Origin: Struthio camelus
Lineage: Eukaryota; Chordata; Aves; Struthioniformes; Struthionidae
Length of the DNA: 64,000 bases
Assembly (NCBI RefSeq): GCF_040807025.1
Contig: NC_090945.1
Coordinates: 38,495,088-38,559,087, forward strand
Direction of reading: 5' to 3'
The notes beneath the pieces are model-generated. The model saw only the letters and a program-made list of their open reading frames with translations, was not told where the DNA came from and searched no databases. Both the position numbers and the translations under genes were made by a program. Position 1 is the first letter of the stretch. The number at the start of each line of letters is the position of its first letter. This document shows positions 37,425-47,676 of the stretch, piece by piece.

Positions 37425-40400
37425 GTTTTGTTTTTTGATTATTTTTCTTCTATCACATGCTAATATCCTGGATTCCACTGTTTTAAAACTGCGGAGATGT
37501 ATGGAAGGAAGAGTGAGGTTTTGGGTAGGGCTGCCCATGACCCTAGAGTGATTTCTAGCTATTGTGAGTTGCTCTACCTGGTCAAGTTGTAGCAGAAAGG
37601 AGCACATGTTATGTGGAAAGGCAGTTCAAGGTTGCTAGTACATTTCTGTCTCATCTACTTGTGTAGAGTGTTTTTGAGTGTATGTGTGTGTTAAGTATAA
37701 AAATAGTTTAATATCTGGCAAGGATCCAGAGTTCAACAGACTTGTATGCAACACTGGGAAGTAGAAGATGCAAGTGCTGAATTCAGCACTATCATCTTTA
37801 CACTACCGATGTTCCATAGGCAATTCTCCCACTTGTAAGTACTATATATGTTTTATTTGATGGATAGAAAGCATAAATTTAAATACATATTCTTAAAAAT
37901 ATTTTTGAAGGTAAGACTGGAAACAATTTAAAAGTATTTAAGAAAATACAAATATGGGACTTTTTTCTTATAAAGGGGAAAAATGGATTTTTCCCCATTG
38001 AAACCAAAAGAAGATATGACTGGTTCCTCTTGATTCATGGAATAAAATAGTGTAGTCTAATATGGAAGGATATCAAAGAGGCCTATTGCCTTTTTTTTTT
38101 CTTTTTTCCAGTAGTGGCATGTGAAGGCTATATAGGTCAGTTAGAATGATGTCAAGTATCTGCAGGCAAGAGGCTTTAATATAATTTCAATTTCATTTTA
38201 GCTAGCAGTGTCTGAGGACAGAATTACTTATTTCATATGTTTTAGTGTTTGTTTTTCTTGGGCTGCTAACTTACTGCTGATTTTGGTGGTGGAGAGAACA
38301 AGAGTAAATTAACAAATACCTTTGGGTTTGTCTTATCTAAAAGCAGCATATATGTCTTTGTGGCAGTGTTATCTTAGTTCTTACCAAGCTGTGATGCTTA
38401 GCCCTCAGTCTTTCTTTTCCCTTATCTCCTTCAGTGTTGATGTTGATCTGGAGAATCTGACTTCCCTCAGTACATAAAGTAGGCTTGCAGTCGAGTATAA
38501 ACAACGAGACATCTTTCTGCTGCCTGTAGGGTAGACAAGTTCTCCCACAACTATTTGTAGAAGACTTGTAGAAGAGTTGCTGTGAACGTGTGCGGAGAAG
38601 CCTTGGGACAGAAATTGATAGATCTGAGCCATTACTCGCTATTGCTGAGAGAGGGACGCCTTTCTCTTGGTGCTTCGCTTGCTCTTGCTGTCAGCTCTCT
38701 ACTGAACTGGTTCAACAGCAGGAAAAAAAAACGGGAGTAGCTTTCTCTGACTTTATAAATTGAGATATTGAAGGGAAGGATCTGAGCTCTGAAGCCAGGA
38801 TAAAACAGGGTTGAGAGCTCATGGCTGAGATGAGAATAGAAGGGGAGGGTAATTGTTGAGGCAGTTCTGTACAATTTACGTAAGGGTTTTTTCTTGATGA
38901 ATGGGAGGAAAAAAGCTTGCCCAGGTTATATATTTTTTTCTACACTTGTGTCTATTTTGTTCATCTTTAATTGGCCCTGTATGTGAGGTCTGTTTTGAGA
39001 CACTTTGCCTTTAGATTTTTTTCCCCCCCCCTCACCTTTCTTTTCAGGATTGAATATGATGCCTATCGAACAGATCTAGAAGAGCTGAATCTTGGCCCTC
39101 GTGATGCAAACACTTTGCCAAAGATTGAGCAATCACAACAGCTGTTTCAAGTGCATAAAGAGAAATATGACAAAATGCGTAATGATGTATCTGTCAAACT
39201 GAAATTTTTGGAAGAAAATAAGGTAAGCTGCAACTTAACTTCTGATGTTGTGCTAAGGAATTTTGTATTGTTAGTTTATAGTTTGCTAGAAGGAGTTTAT
39301 GAACTGGATCTTAAAACAGATTTTAATTTAAAAGTAGAGCAAGCAAAGAAAATGAAGTAAGTTTTCCGAATTCTTGGTGTATCACTGGAGGATAGACTTT
39401 TAGAGTGGAGAATCTCACAAGTCACCCATCAAGCTGCTGCAATGTAAAGTACAAACATATTACAGAGGTAAATTTCTTGGTGATATGGGAGGGTTCGAGT
39501 GTGGAAAAGCATCACTACAGCAGTTTATCACGCTTAATAGTCGATTAATTGAGTCATTACTGCTGATTCAAGACTGAGTAACACTCAGGTGTTTGGCAAT
39601 GCTTCCGCAACACTCTCATGGAGAACATGCACAAAGGAAGTGGGAAGAGCAGTGAAGAGGCTTCTTCAGAATGAAGCCTTCTCCAAAATAATGAAATGAC
39701 CTTCACTGAGAGAGATAGCTTTGTGTAGTTAACACTCTTGTAGTTGCCGAAGCTGGGCTTTTAGACTGTGGGTTTGGGAGTGGGGAGAGGGTTGTGGGGT
39801 ATGTTGTTGTTGTGCCCTTTCCCCCCCCCCAGCATCTTTCCCAACTACACTTTTTCTCTGTACCCCCTTTATCGCTGGATACCTCCTCTTATTCTATCTG
39901 CTAGAAAAAATACAATTATTGTACAGATTGCATTTTTAAACTGTACTTTTGTTGGTAAATAAATATTTCTAAATTGTGTCTTATTAAGTACAAAAAATCA
40001 TGATCTTTCAAGATATGAATTTGGTTCACACTCATAGTATATGAAATGGTTATAATCCTTCTCTGTGACTGCATTCGCTATATGTTCAGAGGGAGGAAAA
40101 TATCAACATTTATATAGAGAGTTGTTTGTCGGTTTGTGCATATCTAGCATTGAGTTAACATTTTCCTCGTGGAAATATTGCAAGATCTGTGAGTAGGTAG
40201 CATGGCCTGTTAGAAAATAGAGGCTTGGCCCCAGAACAACAGCAGCAGCAGCAGCAAACCATGCCTCCTTGAAGGCCTTTCAAACTTTAAGGGAAAACCA
40301 TAGAGATGAACTAAACCAATTAAAATTGAATGTCTGAGTTCGTGATATAACCACGTAGCCTGTTGCATCAACTATTTAAAGAGGGAGGGCAGGGAAGAAA

Positions 40401-43400
40401 CGTGAACCATCAACCAGTGAGAAGGGGGTGGACCATCAACCAGTGAGAAGGGGGGGGGGGGAAGTAGAGGGGAAAAAATACTTTCAATGCACTTTGATTT
40501 CCAAAGCAAACACTGGAAACGTAGTTCCTGAACACTATTACTTTATATAGGTATTTGCATTAGGACAGGGGTCTGAGACCCCGTAGCATTTAGCACATTA
40601 AGAGTTGATGATTCAGATCATCAATTGATTTAAAAACTGGTATTCTCTGGATTTCGTTTGTTGTTCTTGCTGAACTTTGGCCCTTTAACTTGCAAATGGA
40701 AAAATCCATATTGAAAGTCATTTTCTCGAACAAGCTGAAATTGGATCTGAATGCCAATACCTATTTTTAAGCTGATAAATCCTCATAAGAACTGAGTCTT
40801 AGAACTATGTTAAGTTGAAAACAGGTTATTCTGAAGATCTTCGCTTTCAGGCTTTTTTCCTTCATTTTCCTCCTCTAGTACATTATTTGTTACTAGTACA
40901 ATTTCTTATGTTGAAAGAAATTGTTTGATCTGTCCATCTCGTATCTGTATTGGGACTCTGATCCTTATGTTTAAACCAGTCAGACATAGCACTGATTCTA
41001 CTTCTTGATTTGCATTAACTGTATAGCAAACTGATTAATTTTGTCTATACAAATGCAAAAGCTTTGAAAGCATTTTATTTCCATCTTGCTTCACAAAACC
41101 CTTTAAAAAATGTTTCCTAAAATTAGATAGTTTAGGGAACGCCGTTGAAGTTGTCTTCCGATCGACAGTCTTGGATTAGATCAGGAATCCTGTTAGTAGT
41201 CACAGCCTACAAATTCTGTTCCCAAAAGAGATTATTTTTTCCTTCCTGCCTTTTTTAAGATTAATACAGAGGGCGCTTTCACATCCTTAAGCTTTTTCAT
41301 TGCTGCTTAACATTTCTCAGTTTTGACATTTGGGATGTCAAAATATTTACTGAAGGGTTTATATAATTTGTTCAGGTAAACCGTAGCAGGTCTTCCTTCC
41401 TATATAGTCAAATATTGGCTTAAATATAATTATCTAGGGAGAGCTTCAGTCAAACAAGTCTCATTTTGGTGTCTTCTATTTATTATATAGGATCTTCCAA
41501 AATATGCAGGATAAAATATGCATTGTAAATTTGTTTTCTGTGTGTCAGCATATTTTCCTGAACTGCATTTGTCTGTGATAATTTCCGTTCTTCAGTTGCC
41601 TAAAATGCTTCTTGGGGTGTAGTGAAAGGCAGTGACTAGTAAGAAGAACATCTCTCTGATAATATGAAATCTTGATTTCTTTTTCTGGTGCCAACCATCT
41701 CTTATCAATATCAACAAAAGGGAGCTCCTGTTAGACCTCACACTTGTCCTGCAACTAGTACTAAGAAATCAGAATGCCCAAGGATTTTGCAAAAGAGCTA
41801 TGTAATCTTTATGCGCATTAATGGTAGCTGCGTACAAAAAGTATGCGATGGCCTTAAGTCAGCTAGATTTTTTCTATTTTAAAAGATTATTAACTGTGTG
41901 ATCAATAAGTATAGAAATTAGATTTTCTTTTCAGTTAGATTTAATAATCTCAGATGTTCAACTTTTTGCCAAAAAGTTATAGCAATTGCTGTAACCGATC
42001 ATAATTTAAACTTCTATAAATACAGCACGTGCCCAGCGTGAGGGAATAGAAGAAGGAGGAAGAGCACAGTGGGTAAGGTTGTATTAGTGTGTTTGTAACT
42101 GAGGCGCTTCAGCTGTTGGAGCAGTGCACTGTTTAGGAGGTGCTTGAACTGAAGACAGCATATGGTGTTGCACTCCCAGGTGGAAGGGTGATTTTTATAT
42201 TGTTCATAAGTTATTACAGTAATCCCAAGGACAGAGTTGCATAGTGATGTGCTCCCTGGTGACGGGAACTAGCATGTGAGAGAGAGAGAGAGAGAGAGTG
42301 TGTGGGGTGGGGGGTGTGTGGTGTGGGTGTGGGGGGGGGGTGGGTGGGGGGTGGGTGGGGGTGGTGTGTGTGTCTCTGTCCCCAAGCTGAGTTGTTCCTA
42401 GTTGTTTCCGTGTTAACAACGTAATTGTGTAATGAAACCTTGCCATAGCAATGCAGTAAAGCATACATGTTAGGATTTAATTTTAGATTAGGTAAGTCAG
42501 TTCATGAGTATCTCCCAATAAATACCTAATTTCATAGTCTGATCAATATTTTAAAAAATAGGAAAAATACCAGATTTTTTTCTAGTCTGACAAAGTAATG
42601 TCAAAACAGGACTGGCAATCCTACGCGTTTTTAGTAAACCTGCCTCCGCCACTCAGGTGTGTTCCCACTCAGAAGTTTTGCCCGGTATTTGATTAATCAT
42701 GGCAGGTGAGGAGAGCGGGGAAGACTGGGAGCTGTGTTCTGGCTGTCACTGCAAAGGAACTATAAATCCAGTTTAACTGGCTGGTGTACTTTATGTCTGT
42801 GTTACTTTAAATGTCACAAAATGGTCAAAAGCTCTCCAGCCCTAGGCTTCCAGGGGAGGAAAATCGCATGGTTGCAGTTTGTCTGTTGCGCTGGGTTCAT
42901 ACGTTAATGTTTCAAGTAAAAGATCAAAGAAGTTCAGGGAAGAACTGTGTTACAGTGAAACTAGGGTTGAAAGTTTGTGTCTGTAAAGGCAAGGTACGCA
43001 AGATGCCCGTTTACTTTCTTTATAACATTTGATCTTGAAATTCACATCGAATTTCCTATGTTTATTATAGAAGAAAGCCAAATACCTTCGTAGTGAGTCA
43101 TCTAAAGCTGTCATAGTGTTGCCTTAATTCTAGTAAGAGTGAAGACTGCGGGGAAAGTGAAAGATTATCCTTAAAAACTAGCTAAATCTAAGCTTTTAGC
43201 TTTGTTTGTGTTCATGTCGCCTCTGTTATAGGGCAGTGTTTGCTGCTGCAGGGCTGTGTTGGTGCTGTCTGCGGCTGGCAGAGTTCTGTAGAAGGCCGTG
43301 GCGTTAGGCAGCGACTCTGAGAACTGCAATCTAAACCTGTAGTTAATAAATAATTGTTTGTCCCCCCCCCCGTAAAGACAGTGGCCTGTTCTTAGCTTAA

Positions 43401-46236
43401 AGGCTTCGGCCAGTGAAACGTTTTTGAAAACGCAGTATCTGTTTGAGAAAGGAAAACCGTTATTCATTTATGCACTTGACAAATATCAAATACCATTCTG
43501 TACCAAGTAAGTTGGGTATACTCATGTGAGTTGGACTTCAGGAGCTTGATGTTCAGATGCTTGCCTTTTGCAAATGTGAGGTAATGCACAGTCTAATGGA
43601 AACCCAGACAGTGTAACTACACCAGGTAACTTCAGATAAAAATTGCTAGGGGAAATGTTTGTGATAATTGTGAGGAGGTATGGACTGACGGGGAGATTAA
43701 AAAGCGAGTAGTCGTTTTGATGACAGAACAGTGACCCAGTCCAGGTTGAATGAGAAGAATGTAGGGAAACGTGCAGTTAATGTCTGTACCTGTTGTACCA
43801 CAGAAGAGGCAGTGTGCCGGGATGGGGGAGGACAATATTTAAATAGAGATGAAATGTTAGAGTATCCAGAGGTAACGCGAGAACTTAGAGCCAACCTACG
43901 CTATCTTCTGTGTATGATCTTTAAGTCTTCTCTTTAGGGTGTGTGCATTTTTATGTTTATTTGCAGAGTTCAGTTTTGCTTTATTAGACTAAGTTTGCCA
44001 AGACTGTTATGGAGTGCTTCCTCAATTCATTAGTAGGAACAAGTAGGTATATGCAACCAATTAACAAGGTCCAGTGTTTTAAAATGATGTTCAGCTACAA
44101 GAATTTTTTTTTTTTAGGCAGGCCTGCTAGTCATACACTGGAACACGTATTTTAGCAACATAGCGTTAACTTTCTTCTAGCTTCTTCTAGTAAGGCAAAT
44201 TTTCAAATGCTCCCTCCCTGGAATAGGTAGTACAACTTAGTGCTAAAAATCTGGCTTCTAGTACTGTAGTCTGACAAAGGTTTTGAGGCCCACGTTTGCT
44301 TTGCTGAGAAAAGAAGAAAGTGGTCCCTTCCTCTTCTGTCTGTTTTCCTCCACGTTGCTTTCTCTGTTGTGCTTACAAAAGTGTTTTTGCAGCTGTGCCG
44401 AGAATCAGATCGGGGAACTGATCCAGGTTAAAGCAAATATATTGTTGTCAGGTTAGTGTTAATGTAGATCTGTTCCCTGATCCAAGTGACTGCATTAACT
44501 GTGCGAATGTTTTGCCAATGCAAGGCTAAGGTGAAATGTAGTGTGGAAGTAAGAATGAATGGCTGGATATTGTGAGGGGCAGGACTAAGACTTTTTGATG
44601 GGATAGCTGGTTAACTTTGAAGTTAGCTTTTAGTGAATATTTGTAGTCCAGTCTTTAGTTGCAATCGCCGCTGTTTTTGCAGAGGATATCAGGTTATTTG
44701 AGATGTTACTGCTTCTCCCTTCTTGTCTCTTAGTTGGCTGCTGCTTCATATTAGAGTTCCCAGAAGGAGCTGAGTAGGATTTCTCATTTCTTTTAGTACA
44801 GTGTCAAACAGGTTAAGCGGTCTTTATCAGAAATATAAGCTTAAAATTACCTGAAGCTAGGAGTAAGATCCACAATCACTTCTATGATTCATTGAGTAGT
44901 GAATTGGCTTCTGAAGGAGGAGGACAGAAGAAGAAATATCTTGAACCTCTGCAAGGAGTTTGCTTGGGGATAGAGGTTCATAAAATGAAGTAGTTACAAA
45001 AGAAACAATAGTTTTTGGACCAAATCATCTGACTGTATGCTTTCTTCTTCTGAAAGTGTGTGCTTGTGTTATGGCTGGGTGAATTTATAAGGTTAACAGA
45101 AGACTTCAGAGAAGGTCACAGAATTTTCATTTTAAAAGCTGCCCTGATGACATACCAAATTTGGTTGCAAATTGATGAACTGAAGCTGGGAGGATGGTTT
45201 AGTTACCCTTGCTATATCTTAGTCCTATAAGCACTATGAATGAAACTCTTTAGTATTTTTAAAATATGCTAGAATAAGGGAGGCACAAGGGCAGGGTTGT
45301 GCTGGGCAGAGAGTGTACTCGAGAACAAAAAGGTTTGATGCTGATAGCGCACAACTTCAGATACAGTGGGACACTACCATGAAAAGCTAACTCGTAACTT
45401 TGCTTAGACTTCGTCAGCGCAGACTAGACTGTAAGGACAACACAAAGGACATCCTCCAGCTGCTGTTGCGTTGCTTTTCCCCAAGTTTCAGTTACTGCTA
45501 TGAACTGTGTGTTTCACACTACTTTGCTCAAATCGAATAAGCAAGATATTGACCAAGTTTTGGAAATAATTCTGCATTATGGGAGATGGGCTAGAGATGT
45601 TGCTGGGAAAAGAACCTCTGTTTCATTTGACTGGAGAATGTAAGAGCTGGAAAACAGCAATTCTCTTCAGGGGCAAATAAACAAACTATGTACTTAGATA
45701 ATGCATTTGTCATGTATACTGTCTTAGGGAAGGTGATTTGACCTGCCACTATGTATATTAAACAGAGGTTTGGCATCTAATTTCAAGGAATTGTTGTACA
45801 TTTGTAATGGAGTGTTTGGTAATATGCTGTTTAGTGAATTTCTTTCTGCTCAGTGCTTGCTGAGTTGGTACTGACCATTAAGTATACTTTAAAATGATTC
45901 ATAACTTTTATAATGTTACAGAGTTTTGTACTTGCCTGAAGTTTTTAAACATTTATAAAATAACCCTATATGAAGTCTGAGCATCTCAAACAAGAACAGC
46001 TCATAGTTTTGTTGTAATTGACTTATGACGCTATTGACATCTGCCTCTTCATCCTAACCTATCTCTGTCCTTGCCTGCAGGTTAAGGTCTTGCACAATCA
46101 GCTCGTTCTGTTCCACAATGCTATCGCAGCGTACTTTGCTGGGAATCAAAAGCAGCTCGAACAGACACTTAAACAGTTCCACATCAAATTGAAAACTCCT
46201 GGAGCAGATGCTCCATCCTGGCTTGAAGAACAGTAA
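12114..46236 (+). CDS. ARFIP1: Arfaptin-1 (BAR-domain Arl1/ARF effector), complete spliced gene, 372 residues
   Basis: Coding segments are 12114-12206, 22398-22506, 25291-25386, 26880-26989, 32304-32525, 36036-36193, 39048-39222 and 46081-46236 (stop TAA 46234-46236). All have GT-AG borders and matching phases, and they total 372 codons against 373 in human. Arfaptin-1 binds GTP-loaded Arl1 and ARF1 and PI4P at the trans-Golgi, where it senses or stabilises curvature and controls secretory granule budding. Residues 1-100 are low-complexity. Residues about 118-140 form the amphipathic helix region ([18 protein letters not shown]). S131 in LVRKWS fits the protein kinase D consensus LxRxxS and corresponds to human Ser132. 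Residues about 150-350 form the arfaptin homology/BAR domain, with [34 protein letters not shown] and [19 protein letters not shown]. The chain ends in PSWLEEQ, as in mammals. All key segments look intact. An upstream in-frame exon could add 29 residues. Confidence 0.97.
13971..13986. repeat. (GT)8 microsatellite
   Basis: Eight perfect GT units in ARFIP1 intron 3. Confidence 0.9.
17935..18602 (+). mobile_element. CR1 LINE, 5'-truncated 3' end
   Basis: About 670 bp matches the 3' part of avian CR1. It carries the C-terminal end of the reverse transcriptase ORF, with recognisable peptides ([44 protein letters not shown] and [13 protein letters not shown]). The untranslated tail follows and ends in the CR1 octamer-type terminus GTGATTCTGTGAT. 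GC content is clearly above the surrounding intron. The coding frame is broken by a TGA after PHLEC at 18098-18100 and by frame changes, so the copy is dead. It lies in the same orientation as ARFIP1. CR1 copies have this 5' truncation because reverse transcription aborts, and they leave no obvious target duplication. The low internal damage suggests moderate age. Confidence 0.93.
20134..20150. repeat. Poly-T tract
   Basis: Run of 17 T in ARFIP1 intron 3. Confidence 0.85.
22398..22506 (+). CDS. ARFIP1: ARFIP1 exon 4 (residues 32-68)
   Basis: Acceptor TTTCCAAG|GAC; donor CCAG|GTAAAG; 109 nt ending in phase 1. It encodes [19 protein letters not shown] and the following GFDGTKEG segment, close to mammalian arfaptin-1. 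A second GT donor 6 bp downstream (22513, GTAACT) would add two residues in frame. Confidence 0.95.
22507..25290 (+). other. ARFIP1: ARFIP1 intron 4
   Basis: AT-rich intron with a C13/A18 homopolymer junction at 25028-25058 near its 3' end. No exon or transposon was recognised. Confidence 0.6.
25028..25058. repeat. C13-A18 homopolymer junction
   Basis: Thirteen C followed directly by eighteen A, about 230 bp upstream of ARFIP1 exon 5. Confidence 0.9.
25291..25386 (+). CDS. ARFIP1: ARFIP1 exon 5, frame-neutral 96-nt cassette (residues 68-100)
   Basis: Acceptor CCCTTTTCAG|GTTCC; donor CCCACAG|GTATCG. The length is 96 nt with phase 1 at both ends, so skipping removes exactly 32 residues. This equals the difference between the two known mammalian arfaptin-1 isoforms (373 and 341 residues). 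It encodes a Ser/Ala-rich linker ([15 protein letters not shown]). It is less conserved than the rest of the protein. Confidence 0.93.
25484..25489 (+). promoter_or_regulatory. Candidate intronic poly(A) signal AATAAA
   Basis: AATAAA lies about 100 bp after the exon 5 donor, followed by a G/T-rich downstream element (25494-25530). With the TAA at 25407 it could form a composite terminal exon. Use is not proven. Confidence 0.35.
25757..25955 (+). mobile_element. Ancient MIR-like CORE-SINE
   Basis: The order of diagnostic blocks matches MIR/CORE-SINE. They are GCTTTGCCACTGACTCATTG, a GGGCAAATTACTTAAC core, CTGTTTCCTCCTATGTAAAA, a CCTCATAAAGGTGTTGAGAGG block, then TGTACAGCATTTTGAAG and a tail. 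It is heavily diverged, as expected for a copy that predates bird-mammal divergence. The exact ends and subfamily are uncertain. Confidence 0.78.
26880..26989 (+). CDS. ARFIP1: ARFIP1 exon 6 (residues 100-136, amphipathic helix and PKD site)
   Basis: Acceptor CTGACATAG|GGGG; donor TACAAG|GTTTGC, a weak 5' splice site. It encodes [20 protein letters not shown] and then RKWSLNTYK. It contains the amphipathic helix that binds PI4P membranes and S131, the counterpart of the PKD-phosphorylated serine. It ends in phase 0. Confidence 0.96.
27001..27070. repeat. (TG)n/(TATG)n microsatellite
   Basis: Interrupted TG and TATG units immediately downstream of the ARFIP1 exon 6 donor, on the sense strand. 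Confidence 0.9.
29944..29965. repeat. Poly-A tract
   Basis: About 22 A residues followed by AGCTTTT in ARFIP1 intron 6. No retroposon body was recognised upstream. Confidence 0.85.
32304..32525 (+). CDS. ARFIP1: ARFIP1 exon 7 (residues 137-210, start of BAR domain)
   Basis: Acceptor TTTTTCAG|TGTACA; donor CTTCAT|GTAAGA; 222 nt, phase 0 at both ends. It encodes [20 protein letters not shown] and the coiled helix through [17 protein letters not shown], the first long BAR helix. It is near identical to mammals. Confidence 0.97.
32526..36035 (+). other. ARFIP1: ARFIP1 intron 7
   Basis: Intron with a long poly-T tract (33000-33028) and a pair of TAACGTTAAC palindromes at 35018 and 35041 around a CACGTG E-box. 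An unrecognised 166-codon antisense open frame lies at 33932-34432. No exon of another gene was identified. Confidence 0.6.
33000..33028. repeat. Poly-T tract (about 29 T)
   Basis: Perfect T run followed by AAATCAGG in ARFIP1 intron 7. It could be the tail of a minus-strand retroposon, but no body is recognisable. Confidence 0.85.
36036..36193 (+). CDS. ARFIP1: ARFIP1 exon 8 (residues 211-263, BAR domain)
   Basis: Acceptor TTATTTATAG|GAGGAG; donor GCCAG|GTAGCT; 158 nt, ending in phase 2. It encodes [20 protein letters not shown] and then the [18 protein letters not shown] helix. The Arg codon is split to exon 9. Confidence 0.97.
36297..36322. repeat. Poly-A tract
   Basis: About 26 A residues, 100 bp into ARFIP1 intron 8. 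Confidence 0.85.
36780..36835. repeat. 30-bp tandem duplication (two copies)
   Basis: A unit beginning TCTGGTGCTGGTTCC and continuing into TTCTGAC is repeated with a 30-bp period and one G/A difference at the C-G-T/C-A-T position. Recent local duplication. Confidence 0.85.
37391..37421. repeat. (TC)15 microsatellite
   Basis: About fifteen perfect TC units in ARFIP1 intron 8. Confidence 0.92.
39048..39222 (+). CDS. ARFIP1: ARFIP1 exon 9 (residues 263-321, BAR domain)
   Basis: Acceptor TTTTCAG|GATTGAA; donor AATAAG|GTAAGC; 175 nt, ending in phase 0. It encodes [20 protein letters not shown], then the [19 protein letters not shown] helix to EENK. The frame stays open 46 codons beyond the donor to a TAA at 39358. 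Confidence 0.97.
40406..40457. repeat. 26-bp tandem duplication (two copies)
   Basis: ACCATCAACCAGTGAGAAGG plus a G run occurs at 40406 and again at 40432. The second copy continues into a longer poly-G tract. Confidence 0.9.
42278..42375. repeat. Compound (AG)n / GT-rich / poly-G tract, potential G-quadruplex
   Basis: About eleven AG units run into nearly pure G and GT sequence with many G-runs of 4-11 on the plus strand, ending in (GT)n at about 42365-42372. The many closely spaced G-runs meet the usual quadruplex pattern. Confidence 0.85.
46081..46236 (+). CDS. ARFIP1: ARFIP1 exon 10, last coding exon (residues 322-372 and stop)
   Basis: Acceptor TTGCCTGCAG|GTTAAG; stop TAA at 46234-46236. 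It encodes [20 protein letters not shown], then [18 protein letters not shown] and the conserved C-terminus PSWLEEQ. This is the last BAR helix and the tail. Confidence 0.98.
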   Translation, partial: VKVLHNQLVLFHNAIAAYFAGNQKQLEQTLKQFHIKLKTPGADAPSWLEEQ

Positions 46237-47555
46237 TCGGATCAGAGAAGAGGACCCAATGTTAACAGAAAATCTGTAAATCTAATAAGAATTAAGGTTT
46301 GGGGTTGAAGGACTGTTGTAGTGATTCTTGCACAGACAGCTTTAATTTTTTTCCCCCTTTTTATAACGCTGTAAAACTGAATTTGGTGGGCAAGTGGGTG
46401 ACTTTAAGATAACCAAACATGATTTCTATCATTTCAAGCGTAGAGCACTCCTTTTGTATGTGAAAGTTGGTGGTTATTTCTGTAGTTGGGATGGGGAGGG
46501 AAGGGAAAGAAAACTATTATAGATTTGCACTGACAAATGATGTTTGTGATTTCTGGTCATTATGGTGGCTAGTCAAAATATTTCCAAATGGAGGTTTACA
46601 TGATTTGTACCAACATCTGATATTTTATATATGAATATAGAAAAAACATCTTTAATAATTTTCATGTGACTTTTAACAAGGAAAGAGTTAAAAGAATATT
46701 TTGCAGATTAATAATATAAGGCCTATGTGCAGTACCTGCATGAAGGCAACAGCTGTAACAGGTGGCTCATTGACTAGTGGAATTGCAACAAATGCCTTTT
46801 AAAAAGGTTTACCTTTCCATCATAGGTTCAAAAAAAAAAAAAAAAAGAAAAAAAAACACTAAAGCAAGAATCACTGTCAGTCTGAGGCTTCTAAGCACAC
46901 ATTTTAGCTTTGCACCCAAGCGGTTTGCTGAGTGAGGCCAACCATATTATTTACTAATTTCATTTTAAACTTTACTTTCCGTATGAAACGAATACCGTAC
47001 TAGCCTTAAATCACAAGTATGTGCCTTTTTATAAGATAACGTTTTCAACCAGTGTACATAATCCCAGAACCCTTTCCACATAATGGTTTGTCAGTTCCCA
47101 GCAAGGGAAAGGAGACTGTATATGCTATGTTTCTTTGTACACTTAGAGCAAGTTAAAGCTTTAGTTGACCTTCATGGACGGATATGATTTTGAGAGAGGA
47201 AATAGGGCCAGTATGATTTTTCTTTTTAATTGAAAAGCATACTTCAGCGACAGGGGTAACAGGGAGGATATTTTTTTAATTTCTCCATCAATACTGTAGT
47301 CTTTAAGTGTAAAGTTCTATATGTCAATTTTATCATAGACATTTTGAATTCAGTATATTGGAGTCCTCATTTGCACATGTTAAATTGCTTTGTGTTCTGT
47401 TAAGTAAAATGAAATACTTCAGATATGTTATTTACAATTGTGTGGATTGTATGATTTATGTACTGTATGTTCAAATGCCTTTCAGCTGACATTCTTAAAG
47501 TTTCCAGTGCTTAACACAACTGTAACTGTAAATCAAACATTTTTAATCATTCCTC

Positions 47556-47561
47556 ATTAAA
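47556..47561 (+). promoter_or_regulatory. ARFIP1: Candidate ARFIP1 poly(A) signal ATTAAA (proximal)
   Basis: A variant poly(A) hexamer about 1.3 kb past the stop codon, followed by a T-rich stretch at 47578-47600. Confidence 0.4.
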
Positions 47562-47670
47562 TTCATGGTCTGACAGAGTCTTCTTTATTTTTTCTTGTTC
47601 TGTCAGAATATCTTGTAATAGTTCATTTACATTCCCCAGAACGTATATCCTTTGTGAATTTTGTATTCAT

Positions 47671-47676
47671 ATTAAA
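47671..47676 (+). promoter_or_regulatory. ARFIP1: Candidate ARFIP1 poly(A) signal ATTAAA (distal)
   Basis: ATTAAA is followed within 30 bp by TTTCCTTGACTTTTGATGG, a plausible U/GU-rich downstream element. I see no canonical AATAAA in the first 1.4 kb after the stop. Confidence 0.5.

Larger units (their letters stand above)
36194..39047 (+). other. ARFIP1: ARFIP1 intron 8
   Basis: Intron with a poly-A tract (36297-36322), a 30-bp tandem duplication (36780-36835) and a (TC)15 microsatellite (37391-37421). It ends in a strong pyrimidine tract with a C9 run before TTTTCAG at 39041-39047. Nothing else was recognised. Confidence 0.6.
39223..46080 (+). other. ARFIP1: ARFIP1 intron 9
   Basis: 6.9-kb intron with a short (CAG)5 run near 40239-40256, a 26-bp tandem duplication at 40406-40457 and an AG/GT-G-rich compound repeat at 42278-42375. 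No further coding exon or transposable element was recognised. Confidence 0.6.

Noticed and set aside
39223-39360. Open frame continuing 46 codons past ARFIP1 exon 9
   Set aside because: The donor AAG|GTAAGC is strong and exon 10 continues the conserved protein exactly. Read-through is probably chance, though retention would give a form with a different C-terminus.
46830-46856. A-rich run in the ARFIP1 3' UTR considered as the poly(A) site
   Set aside because: It is interrupted genomic poly-A without an upstream AATAAA/ATTAAA hexamer. It may cause internal oligo-dT priming but is not likely to be the true end.
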